Shown: positions 48,218 through 56,331, numbered from the stretch's first letter. The stretch: DNA of 64,000 nucleotides from Hymenobacter mellowenesis (GCF_030581005.1 NZ_JAUQSX010000004.1:310001-374000), one strand, 5' to 3'. Notes: generated from the sequence alone by a model not told the origin. Made by a program: numbers and translations.

Positions 48218-48700
48218 TTACTGAATTTCCATTGAATTAACTGCTTGTTGAGAAGCGTTAGAATTCGCGCTTCTTGGCGCTGGCGCATCGGCTGTATAAC
48301 TGCAAAAAGCTTTGCACCTTTTTCCGCCAATTATCCAGATTTGCAGCAAAGAAGAGCCTTTGCGTTCAGTATAGTAAACAGCTTTTCGATTTGGTAAAGA
48401 AATTATTTTCGCTGTAGGATGACTTTCAATGGCGAACTGCAATTCCTCACTAATGCTAAAATCTGGTATTGTGTCGTGCATAGCTCGGTACGCGGATATT
48501 TGGAATGCCCAGCTTGGGTCGTGTGCCTCTGTGAAGGTGTAGATACCGTCTTCGGATTCTACTTGCCAAGATGCTGGATAAATTAGCTTGAACCACTTAT
48601 TGTCTGGTTCAAATTGTTGCGTCTTTTGCAAATTGGAACAGTTTGTAAGTGTAGCTGCAACGAGGAAGTAAAATGCTGGTAGAATTGTACGCTTTAACAT
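48218..48700 (-). CDS. A+T-rich lipoprotein, DUF3805-like
   Basis: 160 residues with lipobox (LVAATLTNC). KWFKLIYPASWQVESEDGIY and FTEAHDPSWAFQISAYRAMH resemble DUF3805/PsbP-like small envelope proteins, with moderate certainty. Its base composition is visibly more A+T-rich than that of neighbouring genes (codons such as AAT, ATT and TTG are frequent), which suggests acquisition by transfer. It is followed at a distance by another A+T-rich small gene. Confidence 0.7.
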   Translation of the reverse strand: MLKRTILPAFYFLVAATLTNCSNLQKTQQFEPDNKWFKLIYPASWQVESEDGIYTFTEAHDPSWAFQISAYRAMHDTIPDFSISEELQFAIESHPTAKIISLPNRKAVYYTERKGSSLLQIWIIGGKRCKAFCSYTADAPAPRSANSNASQQAVNSMEIQ

Positions 48701-48787
48701 CGTGGATATCTTGTCGAAGCCAAAAGCTATTAATGCATCTATCGTTTTTCAGAAATTTATCACAATGTCTACGGCTAACACATTCCG

Positions 48788-49150
48788 CTATTTACTGCTG
48801 GCGAAAATATCGTTGTCGTGATTACATCCAATTAACCATTCTTCGAGAAAGGGCAGAACCCAAATATCTAGCCCAACTTCGCCATCTAACTCAACTTGAT
48901 TATCAATGAATTTCTGTAAATCAAGCCCATTAGTTTCGTAGCTGCGATTCAGAAAAACATGAGATGGGTGTTCTTGAATCAGATAATAAAATCTGTCCGG
49001 AACGAGATACTCTGCAAAAACACGCTCGTCAGTGCGTAGCCAATGGCCTTCGTTGCGGCTGTGCTCAAAACGTCGGTGAGCTTCCTTAAGCAAGGTTGCC
49101 GTGAGCACCGTATCCAGGCGCGGGGCAGGAAAGATGTCTTTTCTTCTCAT
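48788..49150 (-). CDS. A+T-rich small protein, unknown
   Basis: 120 residues from ATG 49150 (MRRKDIFPAPRL). No signal peptide; helical with acidic C-terminal half (NQVELDGEVGLDIWVLPFLE, EWLIGCNHDNDIF). The open frame extends upstream to 49240 only through a repeat sequence, so the ATG at 49150 was preferred. Composition and the absence of known domains are like those of toxin-immunity or other accessory genes, but no partner toxin is seen. Confidence 0.65.
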   Translation of the reverse strand: MRRKDIFPAPRLDTVLTATLLKEAHRRFEHSRNEGHWLRTDERVFAEYLVPDRFYYLIQEHPSHVFLNRSYETNGLDLQKFIDNQVELDGEVGLDIWVLPFLEEWLIGCNHDNDIFASSK

Positions 49151-49172
49151 GACACTTTGGCCGCAGAAGTAG

Positions 49173-51491
49173 CTACTGTTGCGGAACAGGCTCCCCTCTC
49201 TTTTGGAGAGGGGCCGGGGGTGAGGTTTGGCCGTTAGCAAACTCCGGGTACAAGCTCACCAGCACCTTTTCCGGCGTCATCGGCGCGGAAAATGGCAGCG
49301 CCGTGTGTCCCTGGAAGGCCCGCACCGCGTCGCGCAGGGCGAAATAGGTGCCGATGCCGTACATGAGCGGCGGCTCGCCCACGGCCTTGGAGCGCAGGAT
49401 GGCCTTGGGGTGGCCCGGCGTGTCGAGGAAATGCACGTCGAGCACCTGGGGGGCGGCGTAGATGTCGGGGATTTTGTAGCTGTTGAGCGAGTTGCTGAGC
49501 AGGCGGCCCTCGGCGTTGTAGGCCACTTCTTCCATGGTCATCCAGCCGATGCCCTGCACCGCGCCGCCCTCAATCTGGCCCCGGTCGATGACTTCGTTGA
49601 AGCTCTGGCCGAAATCGTGGGCAATGCGCAGGGCATCCACGGTGTAGGTGCCGCGCAGGCAGTCCACCGTTACGCTGGTGAGGGCCGTGCCGTACACGTG
49701 GTAGGCGAAGGGGTGGCCCTGGTTCACGGTGGCGTCGAAATGCAGGTCGGGGGTGGCGTAGTGGGCGTTTTCGGTCAGAGCCACGCGCTTCCAGAAGGCC
49801 GACGACACCAGCTTCTCCCAGGTGGTATCGGCGGGCACGCCGGCGGCCAGCACCTGCTCGTCCTGGATTTCGAGGCCCTCGTAATTGAGCGTGTACTCGG
49901 TGCTGGCGTGCTCCAGCAGCCGCTTCCGCAGGGCAGCGCAGGCCATTTCAGTGGCTTTGCCGTTGAGGTCGGCGGTGGCGCTGGCGGCGCTGGGCGAGGT
50001 GTTGGCCACGCGGGTGGTGTTGGTGGTTTCGATTTTGATGCGCGAAATCGAGATGCCCAGCGTGCGGGCCGCCACCTGCGCGATTTTCGTGTTCACGCCC
50101 TGGCCCATCTCCACCGCGCCCGTGCTGATGCCCACCGAGCCGTCGGAGTAGATGTGCACCAGCGCCCGCGTCTGGTTCATGGGCGTTTTGGTGAAGCTGA
50201 TGCCGAAGCAGATGGGCATCACCGCGAAACCCTTCTTCTTCAGCTTATGGGTTTGGTTGAACTGCTCGACTTCGGCCCGCAGGCCGGGCAGGTCGAACTC
50301 GCGGGCGGCCGTGTCCCAGGCCTGCTCGGCGTGGCACATTTCGGCCGCCTGCCGGTACGAGAACAGGTCGCCCTCGCGCAGCAAATTCTTCCGCTGAATC
50401 TCGAAAGCCGGCACGCCCAATTCCTCGGCCGCCTTGGCCAGGGCCGACTCTATCACGAACATACCCTGCGGCCCGCCGAAGCCCCGGAAGGCCGTGTTGG
50501 GCGGTAAGTTTGTCCGGCACGAAAAGGCCGTGGCCGTCACGTTGGGCACGAAATAGGCGTTGGTGGCGTGGAAGAGCGTGCGCTCCATCACGGCCGGCGA
50601 GAGGTCGGCCGCCGCCCCCGCGTTCTGGTAGAAGGTGACTTCGTAAGCCACGATTTTCAGGTCCTTATCGAAGCCAATTTTGAAATCGGACGAGTAGGGG
50701 TGGCGCTTGCCGGTCATGCGCATGTCGGCCATGCGGTCGAGCACCAGCTTCACCGGCTTTTTGGTGATAAAGGCGCCCAGCGCGGCCAGCGCGCCCCAGG
50801 GCGTGGCCTGGTCTTCCTTGCCCCCGAAACCGCCGCCCAAGCGCGTCACGTCCACTTCCACCTGGTGCATGCCCAGGCCCAGCACCACGGCCGTGTGGCG
50901 CTGCACGGCCGTCGGCCCCTGCGTAGAGGAAATCATGCGCACGCCGCCCATCTCGGTGGGGAAGGCGTAGGCGCCCTGCGTTTCGATGTACAAATGCTCC
51001 TGCCCGCCGCTCTCGGCCACGCCCTCAAACACGTGCGCGCAAGAAGCCCAAGCTGCCTCGGAGTCGCCGATTTTGAAGGTGCGCGGCGGCACGATGAACT
51101 CGCCCTCGCCCGCCGCCACCCGCGGGTCGGTGATGATGGGCAGCGGGTCGATTTCGACTTTGATGAGCTTGAGGGCGGCGTGGGCCTGCGCCTCGGTGCG
51201 GGCCAGCACCAGCGCCACCGGCTGCCCCCGGAAATGCACGTGCCCCTCGGCCAGCAGCGGCTCATCGGGCACGATACCGCCAATCTGGTTCTCGCCGGGA
51301 ATGTCGGCCGCCGTGAGCACCCGGGCCACGCCGGGTGCCGTCAGCGCGGCGCTGAAATCGAGGCTGCGGAGCACGCCGTGGGCCAGCGGGCTTTCAAACA
51401 CGGCCGCGTACAGGGTGCCTTGCTGCACGGGCACGTCGTCGAGGTACTGCGATTCGCCGCGCACGTGGCGGTTGGGGTCGAGGTGGTTCAT
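49173..51491 (-). CDS. xdhB: Xanthine dehydrogenase, molybdopterin-binding subunit XdhB
   Basis: 772 residues from ATG 51491 (MNHLDPNRHVRGESQYLDDV). Binds the molybdenum cofactor and oxidises hypoxanthine/xanthine to urate together with XdhA. Signatures: LGGGFGGKEDQ, NTAFRGFGGPQGMFVIE, EMGQGVNTKIAQVAARTL, QIEGGAVQGIGWMTMEE (the active-site Glu region is present). The C-terminal 20 or so residues (TSPPAPLQKRGEPVPQQ) are not typical of the family and derive from an intergenic-type repeat at 49191-49226. The gene is separated from xdhA by A+T-rich small genes. Confidence 0.96.
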   Translation of the reverse strand: MNHLDPNRHVRGESQYLDDVPVQQGTLYAAVFESPLAHGVLRSLDFSAALTAPGVARVLTAADIPGENQIGGIVPDEPLLAEGHVHFRGQPVALVLARTEAQAHAALKLIKVEIDPLPIITDPRVAAGEGEFIVPPRTFKIGDSEAAWASCAHVFEGVAESGGQEHLYIETQGAYAFPTEMGGVRMISSTQGPTAVQRHTAVVLGLGMHQVEVDVTRLGGGFGGKEDQATPWGALAALGAFITKKPVKLVLDRMADMRMTGKRHPYSSDFKIGFDKDLKIVAYEVTFYQNAGAAADLSPAVMERTLFHATNAYFVPNVTATAFSCRTNLPPNTAFRGFGGPQGMFVIESALAKAAEELGVPAFEIQRKNLLREGDLFSYRQAAEMCHAEQAWDTAAREFDLPGLRAEVEQFNQTHKLKKKGFAVMPICFGISFTKTPMNQTRALVHIYSDGSVGISTGAVEMGQGVNTKIAQVAARTLGISISRIKIETTNTTRVANTSPSAASATADLNGKATEMACAALRKRLLEHASTEYTLNYEGLEIQDEQVLAAGVPADTTWEKLVSSAFWKRVALTENAHYATPDLHFDATVNQGHPFAYHVYGTALTSVTVDCLRGTYTVDALRIAHDFGQSFNEVIDRGQIEGGAVQGIGWMTMEEVAYNAEGRLLSNSLNSYKIPDIYAAPQVLDVHFLDTPGHPKAILRSKAVGEPPLMYGIGTYFALRDAVRAFQGHTALPFSAPMTPEKVLVSLYPEFANGQTSPPAPLQKRGEPVPQQ
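49191..49226. repeat. CTCCCCTCTC/GAGAGGGGC repeat overlapping the 3' end of xdhB
   Basis: CCCCTCTCTTTTGGAGAGGGG forms a small hairpin, followed by CCGGGGGTGAGG. This sequence type (CCTCACCCCCGGCCCCTCTCC on the other strand) is widespread between genes in bacteria, as far as I know. Here it is translated as the tail of XdhB. Confidence 0.7.
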
Positions 51492-51511
51492 AGTATCTAG
51501 GCAATCAAAAT

Positions 51512-51724
51512 TTAGCGGGCCGGAAGTGTTGCGAAGCCCTTTTTCCATTTGCGCTCCCACGAATTCCACGTCAGATAAGGGCCATCAAAACCCTTCACAA
51601 ATAGCAATTCATAGGCGTCGTCGTCGAGTTTATGGTATTCGGGGTAAGCCTTTTCTATCTCTTGGCTGGTGAAGCCTATTTGTTGAAGCTGTAACCAATC
51701 ATTATCATCAGGTAGCGTGTGATG
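51512..51724 (-). pseudogene. Open frame without start, in frame with the 51725-51916 ORF
   Basis: Immediately after the TAA of the 63-residue ORF (51725-51916) the same frame stays open for 70 codons to a TAA at 51512. The translation is plausible for a real protein (DNDWLQLQQIGFTSQEIEKA, YPEYHKLDDDAYELLFVKG, LTWNSWERKWKKGF). No ATG/GTG is available near its beginning, so it is either the second half of a gene broken by a nonsense mutation or relies on read-through. Confidence 0.6.
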
Positions 51725-51916
51725 TTACCTGAAATAGCTATCTAACCGTTGTCTTAAAACATTTCCACGACTGACTTCTGCATGATAAGTAACAGAAAGT
51801 GGAAGAAGCCACCAAGCTATGGCAGCCAGCAGAGCCACAGCGAGCAGGGCCTTGCTCCCTCTTTTAAAGAACCGTGATTCGCCCCACAAAAAGCGGTGAA
51901 TGGCAAGGCGGTTCAT
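51725..51916 (-). CDS. Small single-pass membrane protein (possibly truncated)
   Basis: 63 residues. Cytosolic basic N-terminus (RFLWGESRFFKRGSKA) then a hydrophobic segment (about 24-39, LLAVALLAAIAWWLLPL) and a short outer part. The ATG overlaps the stop of the DUF433 gene (ATGA), so they share a transcript. The in-frame continuation after its stop suggests that the original protein was about 133 residues. A+T-rich for the region. Confidence 0.55.
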   Translation of the reverse strand: MNRLAIHRFLWGESRFFKRGSKALLAVALLAAIAWWLLPLSVTYHAEVSRGNVLRQRLDSYFR

Positions 51917-52377
51917 GAGAGTTTCGGGGTTGACTCGTTGGGCAATTCATTTCTCAAATCAATTAATAAATCGGTGGCTATCATCCACCAGTCACAACCA
52001 CGATAATCTTTTAGCAAATCTTCCATCGACCCGAAAAACATAAATTTTTCGCCCTTCACAAAAACGGAATTTTCGCTAATAACTTCTTCTAAATCTGATG
52101 TGTCTAATGGGCCTTCCTGCTCGCTTCGCAACGAACAATTATGGCAGAACACCAGCGGCTTATCATTCTTGCATTGGAGTGTAGCACAGTAGCTCAGCGC
52201 CTGTTTAATCTGCGGCAGCGTTAATTGGTGACCATCAAGCGCATGATGCAGCGAGTCATGCACGATGCTGACCACATCTCCCACCGCCAGCCGTCGGCCA
52301 TCGACTCTGGGCGAACCCCATAGCGTGTCTTCTGTGCAAACTATTTCGGGGAAAAGGGAAGTCATTGCTTGAGGCAT
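51913..52377 (-). CDS. DUF433-containing protein
   Basis: 154 residues. Residues about 10-55 fit DUF433 (VCTEDTLWGSPRVDGRRLAV, GDVVSIVHDSLHH, LTLPQIKQALSYCATLQ), which is typical of antitoxin-like proteins that pair with a PIN-like toxin. No such toxin lies next to it, and the C-terminal half (FCHNCSLRSEQEGP, SENSVFVKGEKFMFFG, GCDWWMIATDLLIDLR) is unassigned. A second start at 52365 is possible. A+T-rich, between xdhA and xdhB. Confidence 0.75.
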   Translation of the reverse strand: MPQAMTSLFPEIVCTEDTLWGSPRVDGRRLAVGDVVSIVHDSLHHALDGHQLTLPQIKQALSYCATLQCKNDKPLVFCHNCSLRSEQEGPLDTSDLEEVISENSVFVKGEKFMFFGSMEDLLKDYRGCDWWMIATDLLIDLRNELPNESTPKLS

Positions 52378-52412
52378 GATGAGGTTGACGCGGAGGGCAC
52401 CGCCTCTAAAAC

Positions 52413-53957
52413 CTAAATCAATTCATCCACCGCCAGCTCCGGCGCAAACTGCAGGAAATGCGCCCACAGCAGCTGCCGCAGCAAGAGCCGCTTGTAGTCG
52501 CTGGTACCGCGCACGTCCGAAATCGGGCTGATTTCGGCCTGCATCACCTCGTTGGCGGCGCTCACGGTTTCGGCGGTCAACTCGCGGCCCGCCAGAAACT
52601 CGCTGGTGCGGGCTAGGTACAGCGGCACTGGCCCCACGCCACCAGCCGACACGCGAGTCGCCTGGATGACGCCGTTTTCGACCCGCAGCCAGGCGGCAGA
52701 ATTTACGCTGGCAATGTCGAGGTGGGTGCGCTTGGATACTTTCTCGAAGTGGAAGAAGTCGCCGGCCAGCGGGGCGGGGAAGCTAATTTCGATAACCTGC
52801 TCGTCAGCGGCCTTCGCCAGTTTTTTGTAGCCGAGGTAGAGGTCGGGCAGGGCCAGCTCGCGGGTGGCGCCGGCCGCGTCGAGCAACGTGATGGACGCGC
52901 CCAGGGCCAGGAACATGATGGTGAGGTCCCCGATGGGCGAGCCGTTGATGAAGTTGCCGGCCACCGTGCCCATGTTGCGGATGGGCGTGCTGCTCACCAG
53001 CTTCAGGTACTGCGGCAGGTTGGGCAGGAGGCCGCGCATCAGGTCCGATTCGAGCAGCTGGCTGGCGGTGGTGGCGGCGCCCAGCACCACGCGGCCGGTG
53101 GTTTCGTGGCGGATGCCGCGCCGGCCGGGCTGGTCGAAAATCAGCCGCACGCCCGGCTGCTCGCGCAACTCTTCGAGGCGTTGCACCAGCAAATCGGTGC
53201 CGCCGCCAAGCAGGGCGTGCTTGAAAGGAACCGGGGTGGAATGCCCGTGGTCGTTTTGGTTTTGGGCGTGGCCGTTGGGCGAAGTCGAAACCTGGCTGCC
53301 GCCGTTGGCATGGGCTGTGGCAGAAGCTGCTATGGCTGCTGAAGAAGCTTCAGTTGCGTTGGCTTCATCAGGACGAAGCTTCGCCAACTTGGCGGGAATT
53401 TCAGCAAAATAACTGGGCACAAACTGCTTTTCGCTGAGCCAGGCTAGCGCATTTTCCGTCGGGCGCTGCCCCAACTCGGCGGTAAGTTTGGCGGCGGCGC
53501 GCTCTAACGACTTGTAGCCGGTGCAGCGGCAGATATTGCCGTCGATGGCCGCGATGGTGCTTTTTTCGGTGGCCGGCGCGCTGCTCAGGCTGTGGCCGGT
53601 GAGCGACATCACGAAGCCCACGGTGCAGAAGCCGCACTGCGAGCCGCCTTCGTCCACAATGGCCTTTTGCACGGGCGTGAGCTGGTTGCCGGCCGCGTTG
53701 ATGCCTTCCACCGTGACAATGTGCTTGCCGTGGGCGTTGCCCAGCGGCGTGAGGCAGCTGGTCATGCTCTGGTAGTTCACGGTCTGGCCGTCGAGGGCCA
53801 GCTCGCCCACCAGCACGGTGCAGGCGCCGCAGTCGCCCTCCCGGCAGCCGATTTTGGTGCCCTTTAGCTGCTCGTGGTAGCGCACGAAATCGAGCAAAGC
53901 GCTGGCCGGGGCCTCGCTGGTGCGAATGGGCTGGTCGTTGAGATAGAATTCAATCAT
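52413..53957 (-). CDS. xdhA: Xanthine dehydrogenase, Fe-S/FAD subunit XdhA
   Basis: 514 residues. N-terminal plant-type [2Fe-2S] (KIGCREGDCGACTVLVGEL) and helical [2Fe-2S] domain (GSQCGFCTVGFVMSL and GNICRCTGYKSL), then an FAD-binding domain (LLGGGTDLLVQRLEE, RNMGTVAGNFINGSPIGDL) and a C-terminal CO-dehydrogenase-flavoprotein-like part. The linker (about residues 195-250) is a Ser/Ala/Asn/His-rich low-complexity stretch that looks like a lineage-specific expansion. It passes electrons from XdhB molybdenum to NAD+ or another acceptor. Confidence 0.96.
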   Translation of the reverse strand: MIEFYLNDQPIRTSEAPASALLDFVRYHEQLKGTKIGCREGDCGACTVLVGELALDGQTVNYQSMTSCLTPLGNAHGKHIVTVEGINAAGNQLTPVQKAIVDEGGSQCGFCTVGFVMSLTGHSLSSAPATEKSTIAAIDGNICRCTGYKSLERAAAKLTAELGQRPTENALAWLSEKQFVPSYFAEIPAKLAKLRPDEANATEASSAAIAASATAHANGGSQVSTSPNGHAQNQNDHGHSTPVPFKHALLGGGTDLLVQRLEELREQPGVRLIFDQPGRRGIRHETTGRVVLGAATTASQLLESDLMRGLLPNLPQYLKLVSSTPIRNMGTVAGNFINGSPIGDLTIMFLALGASITLLDAAGATRELALPDLYLGYKKLAKAADEQVIEISFPAPLAGDFFHFEKVSKRTHLDIASVNSAAWLRVENGVIQATRVSAGGVGPVPLYLARTSEFLAGRELTAETVSAANEVMQAEISPISDVRGTSDYKRLLLRQLLWAHFLQFAPELAVDELI

Positions 53958-53978
53958 GAATTTGGAATCAATAAGAAC

Positions 53979-54077
53979 GTCATGCTGAGCGAAGCCGAAG
54001 CATCTCTACCGCGTAACTAACTCAAAATATAATGAATTGCTGCTGCGGTAGAGATGCTTCGGCTTCGCTCAGCATGA
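53979..54077. repeat. Palindromic intergenic repeat, main family copy 9
   Basis: GTCATGCTGAGCGAAGCCGA... pairs with ...TCGGCTTCGCTCAGCATGAC over about 36 bases (through ATCTCTACCGC / GCGGTAGAGAT), loop about 26. Between guaD and xdhA, same direction. Confidence 0.93.
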
Positions 54078-54113
54078 CCGCCGTTATCTAGCTCTTTTAA
54101 AGCTGCCAACTCC

Positions 54114-54590
54114 TTAATACTCCGTCTTGCCTTCCAGTTCCGTCCAGGCGCGGAAACCGGCCAGGGCCTCGTCGCGCAGCAGTTGCGTCATGGGCAATTT
54201 ACGGTTTTCCATGGGCTGGTCCAGCTCTTCGTAGATGAACTGGTCGTCGAAGCCGATGGCGGCGGCATCGGCCTTGGTGTTGCCGTAGAACACCCGGCGC
54301 GGGCGGGCCCAGTAGATGGCCCCGAGGCACATCGGGCAGGGCTCGCAGCTGGTGTAAAGGTCGCAGCCGTCGAGCTGGAAGGTGCCGAGCTCCTGGCAGG
54401 CTTTGCGGATGGCGTCGACCTCGGCGTGGCAGGTAGGGTCGTGGGTGGTGGTGACCTGGTTGAAGCCGCGGGCAATGATTTGGCCGTCCTTCACCACCAC
54501 CGCGCCGAAGGGGCCGCCGTGCCCGGCCTGCATTTTCTCAATGGACAGGCGAATGGCTTCGCGCATGAATTCGGGGTTGGGAGCTTCCAT
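54114..54590 (-). CDS. guaD: Guanine deaminase (cytidine deaminase fold)
   Basis: 158 residues. Zn-dependent nucleoside/guanine deaminase pattern CHAEVDAIRKA (catalytic His-Ala-Glu) and SCEPCPMCLGAIYWA (two Zn Cys). FGAVVVKDGQIIARGFNQV, the RRVFYGNTKADAAAIGFDD region and the C-terminal TELEGKTEY are characteristic of B. subtilis-type GuaD, which converts guanine to xanthine, the substrate of XdhAB encoded just downstream. A cytosine or adenosine deaminase is less likely given the context. Confidence 0.93.
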   Translation of the reverse strand: MEAPNPEFMREAIRLSIEKMQAGHGGPFGAVVVKDGQIIARGFNQVTTTHDPTCHAEVDAIRKACQELGTFQLDGCDLYTSCEPCPMCLGAIYWARPRRVFYGNTKADAAAIGFDDQFIYEELDQPMENRKLPMTQLLRDEALAGFRAWTELEGKTEY

Positions 54591-54726
54591 AGGGTGGGAA
54601 AGTGGAATGAAGGACGAGGCCTAAAGTTTTGAAAAACGGGCAACAAAGAAAGGCACAGAATGCCAGACTCGCAGTGCGCGGCTGTCAACAGCACGCCGAG
54701 CTATTCTCATGTCCTCAACCCCAAAA

Positions 54727-54772
54727 AAGCCGGGACGGTGCCACGCTCAGAAAGTCGTGGTACCGCCCCGGC
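54727..54772 (-). terminator. Hairpin after the 54796-55719 gene
   Basis: AAGCCGGGACGGTGCCACG pairs with CGTGGTACCGCCCCGGC with small mismatches, 8-base loop, and an A-run to its left that gives a T-run on the minus strand. Confidence 0.75.
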
Positions 54773-54795
54773 CGGTGTTTGGCGCCGTGCGTCGG

Positions 54796-55719
54796 CTAAT
54801 TTGTGAAATTGGGAATGCGCAGCTGGAAGCCTAGTGAGGGCACCACCGTCACGCCGCTCAGCGAGGTGCTTTGGCCGTTGAGCAGGGCGTAATCACCGTA
54901 GTTCTGGTAGAAGAGTGACACGGCCGGAATGACGTAGAAATAGCGGTAGCCAAGCTTGAGGTTGAGAAAGCCGCCGAAGGAGGAGAAGTTGCGCGACTGC
55001 AGCGGCAGCTCCGGCACCTGCACCGAGCCGTTGTAAAGTTTTGTGGGCGCGAAGCCGTAGCTCACCCAGCTGTGGGCATACACCAGGCCGTAGCTGATGG
55101 CCCCAATTTCCTCCTCCGGCCCGAACGAATTACTGAACGTGAGCGGGATGAGCAGGTCGTTGCGGGTAGCCCGGAAGTTCAGCAGCGAATTGATATCCGA
55201 GAGAAACGCCAGGCTGGGCAGCTTGGCGCGCTGGGTGGCGAACTGCAGGCCGATGCTGGCGTAGGTGGTGCCGGTGGTGGCGCCGGCGCCGGGGTTTTCG
55301 GGCGTGCCGGTGGGGCCCAGCAGCTGGTACGCGGCATCGAAAACGTGCGAGCCGAAGGCGTATTTATAGCCGGCATCGAGTCGCGGCACGATGCCGTAGC
55401 GCACGTTCAGGTCGGCGGTGGGCTGCACCGGGTCGAGGACGTAGGCCAGGGCGGCGGCCTGCAGCTGGGTGGTGGCGTCGGTGTAGTCGACCTTTTGCTG
55501 CGTGATGGCCTGGGCGGCCGCTTCCTTCACGGCCGCGCCCGCTTTGCTGATGGAAGCCGTGGCCACGTTGAAGCCCTGGTTGTAGCCCACCCGGAACTCG
55601 CCCTGCGGCGTGACTTTGCCGGTGGCCACGATGGCGCGCGGGGCGGTGCAGGAAGTGGCCAGCAGCAGCGCCGAGGCGGCGAGTAACCCCGCAGGAGCGA
55701 GGGGAAAAGAGGTTTTCAT
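54796..55719 (-). CDS. Lipoprotein with beta-barrel-like strands
   Basis: 307 residues from ATG 55719 (or 55728). Lipoprotein signal peptide (AASALLLATSC). About ten amphipathic strands with aromatic ends (TADLNVRYGIVPRLDAGYKY, NLKLGYRYFYVIPAVSLFYQ, FQLRIPNF). Similar 'putative outer-membrane lipoproteins' are frequent in Bacteroidota; no family recognised. It could be a surface or periplasmic barrel. Confidence 0.65.
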   Translation of the reverse strand: MKTSFPLAPAGLLAASALLLATSCTAPRAIVATGKVTPQGEFRVGYNQGFNVATASISKAGAAVKEAAAQAITQQKVDYTDATTQLQAAALAYVLDPVQPTADLNVRYGIVPRLDAGYKYAFGSHVFDAAYQLLGPTGTPENPGAGATTGTTYASIGLQFATQRAKLPSLAFLSDINSLLNFRATRNDLLIPLTFSNSFGPEEEIGAISYGLVYAHSWVSYGFAPTKLYNGSVQVPELPLQSRNFSSFGGFLNLKLGYRYFYVIPAVSLFYQNYGDYALLNGQSTSLSGVTVVPSLGFQLRIPNFTN

Positions 55720-55842
55720 AGAAGGCATATTAGCGGGAACGCGCTAAAAACGAAAATCAGGCCGAAAAAGCCGGAACCCGGGGCGTCGGGCCGTTGTCTT
55801 TCCGGGACTTGAGTCTAACGGCCGGCCGCCGTATCTTCGCGT

Positions 55843-56331
55843 ATGCCCCTGCTTTACTTGTTGCTCAGTTACTTAAGCGTCCTGGTGGCGGGGCCGCGGG
55901 CCACGGTGTACGTTTTTCTGGCCGATACCTGCCCCATCAGCCAAGCGGCCACGCTGCCGCTGCGCGACTTGCACGGGCAATACGCGGCGCAGGGCATCCG
56001 GTTCGTGGGCGTGTTTCCGGCGGCCGATGCCACGCCGGCCGCCCTGGCCGCCTTCGCCAAAACCTACCAGATTCCCTTCCCGCTGCAGGCCGATGCCGGC
56101 CACCAGCTCACCAAAAAGCTGCACGCCCGCGTCACCCCCGAAGCCGTGCTGCTGGGCCCCGATGGCCGCACCACCCTCTACCAGGGCCGCCTGAATGATG
56201 CGTATGCCGGCCTCGGCCAGCACCGCCCCACCACGCGCCACCACGAGTTGGCCGATGCCCTGGCCGATGTGGTGGCGGGCCGCCCGGTGGCCGTGCCGCG
56301 CACCGAGCCGGTGGGCTGTTTTATTGAGTAG
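55843..56331 (+). CDS. Redoxin / thiol-peroxidase-like exported protein
   Basis: 162 residues with a signal peptide or N-terminal anchor (LLYLLLSYLSVLVAG). Thioredoxin-fold redoxin with a single active-site-type Cys in FLADTCPISQ (CPxS), QGIRFVGVFPAADATPA, VTPEAVLLGPDGRT and LYQGRLNDAYAGLG. The C-terminal PVGCFIE tail adds a second Cys. Proteins of this form are often found next to c-heme/copper monooxygenase genes, exactly as here (next gene starts 128 bases on). A role in copper or thiol redox control of that enzyme is plausible. Confidence 0.85.
   Translation: MPLLYLLLSYLSVLVAGPRATVYVFLADTCPISQAATLPLRDLHGQYAAQGIRFVGVFPAADATPAALAAFAKTYQIPFPLQADAGHQLTKKLHARVTPEAVLLGPDGRTTLYQGRLNDAYAGLGQHRPTTRHHELADALADVVAGRPVAVPRTEPVGCFIE

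Noticed and set aside
51913..52377. Calling a DUF433/PIN toxin-antitoxin pair
   Set aside because: The DUF433 part is visible but no PIN-domain toxin is adjacent; the next gene is a short membrane protein.
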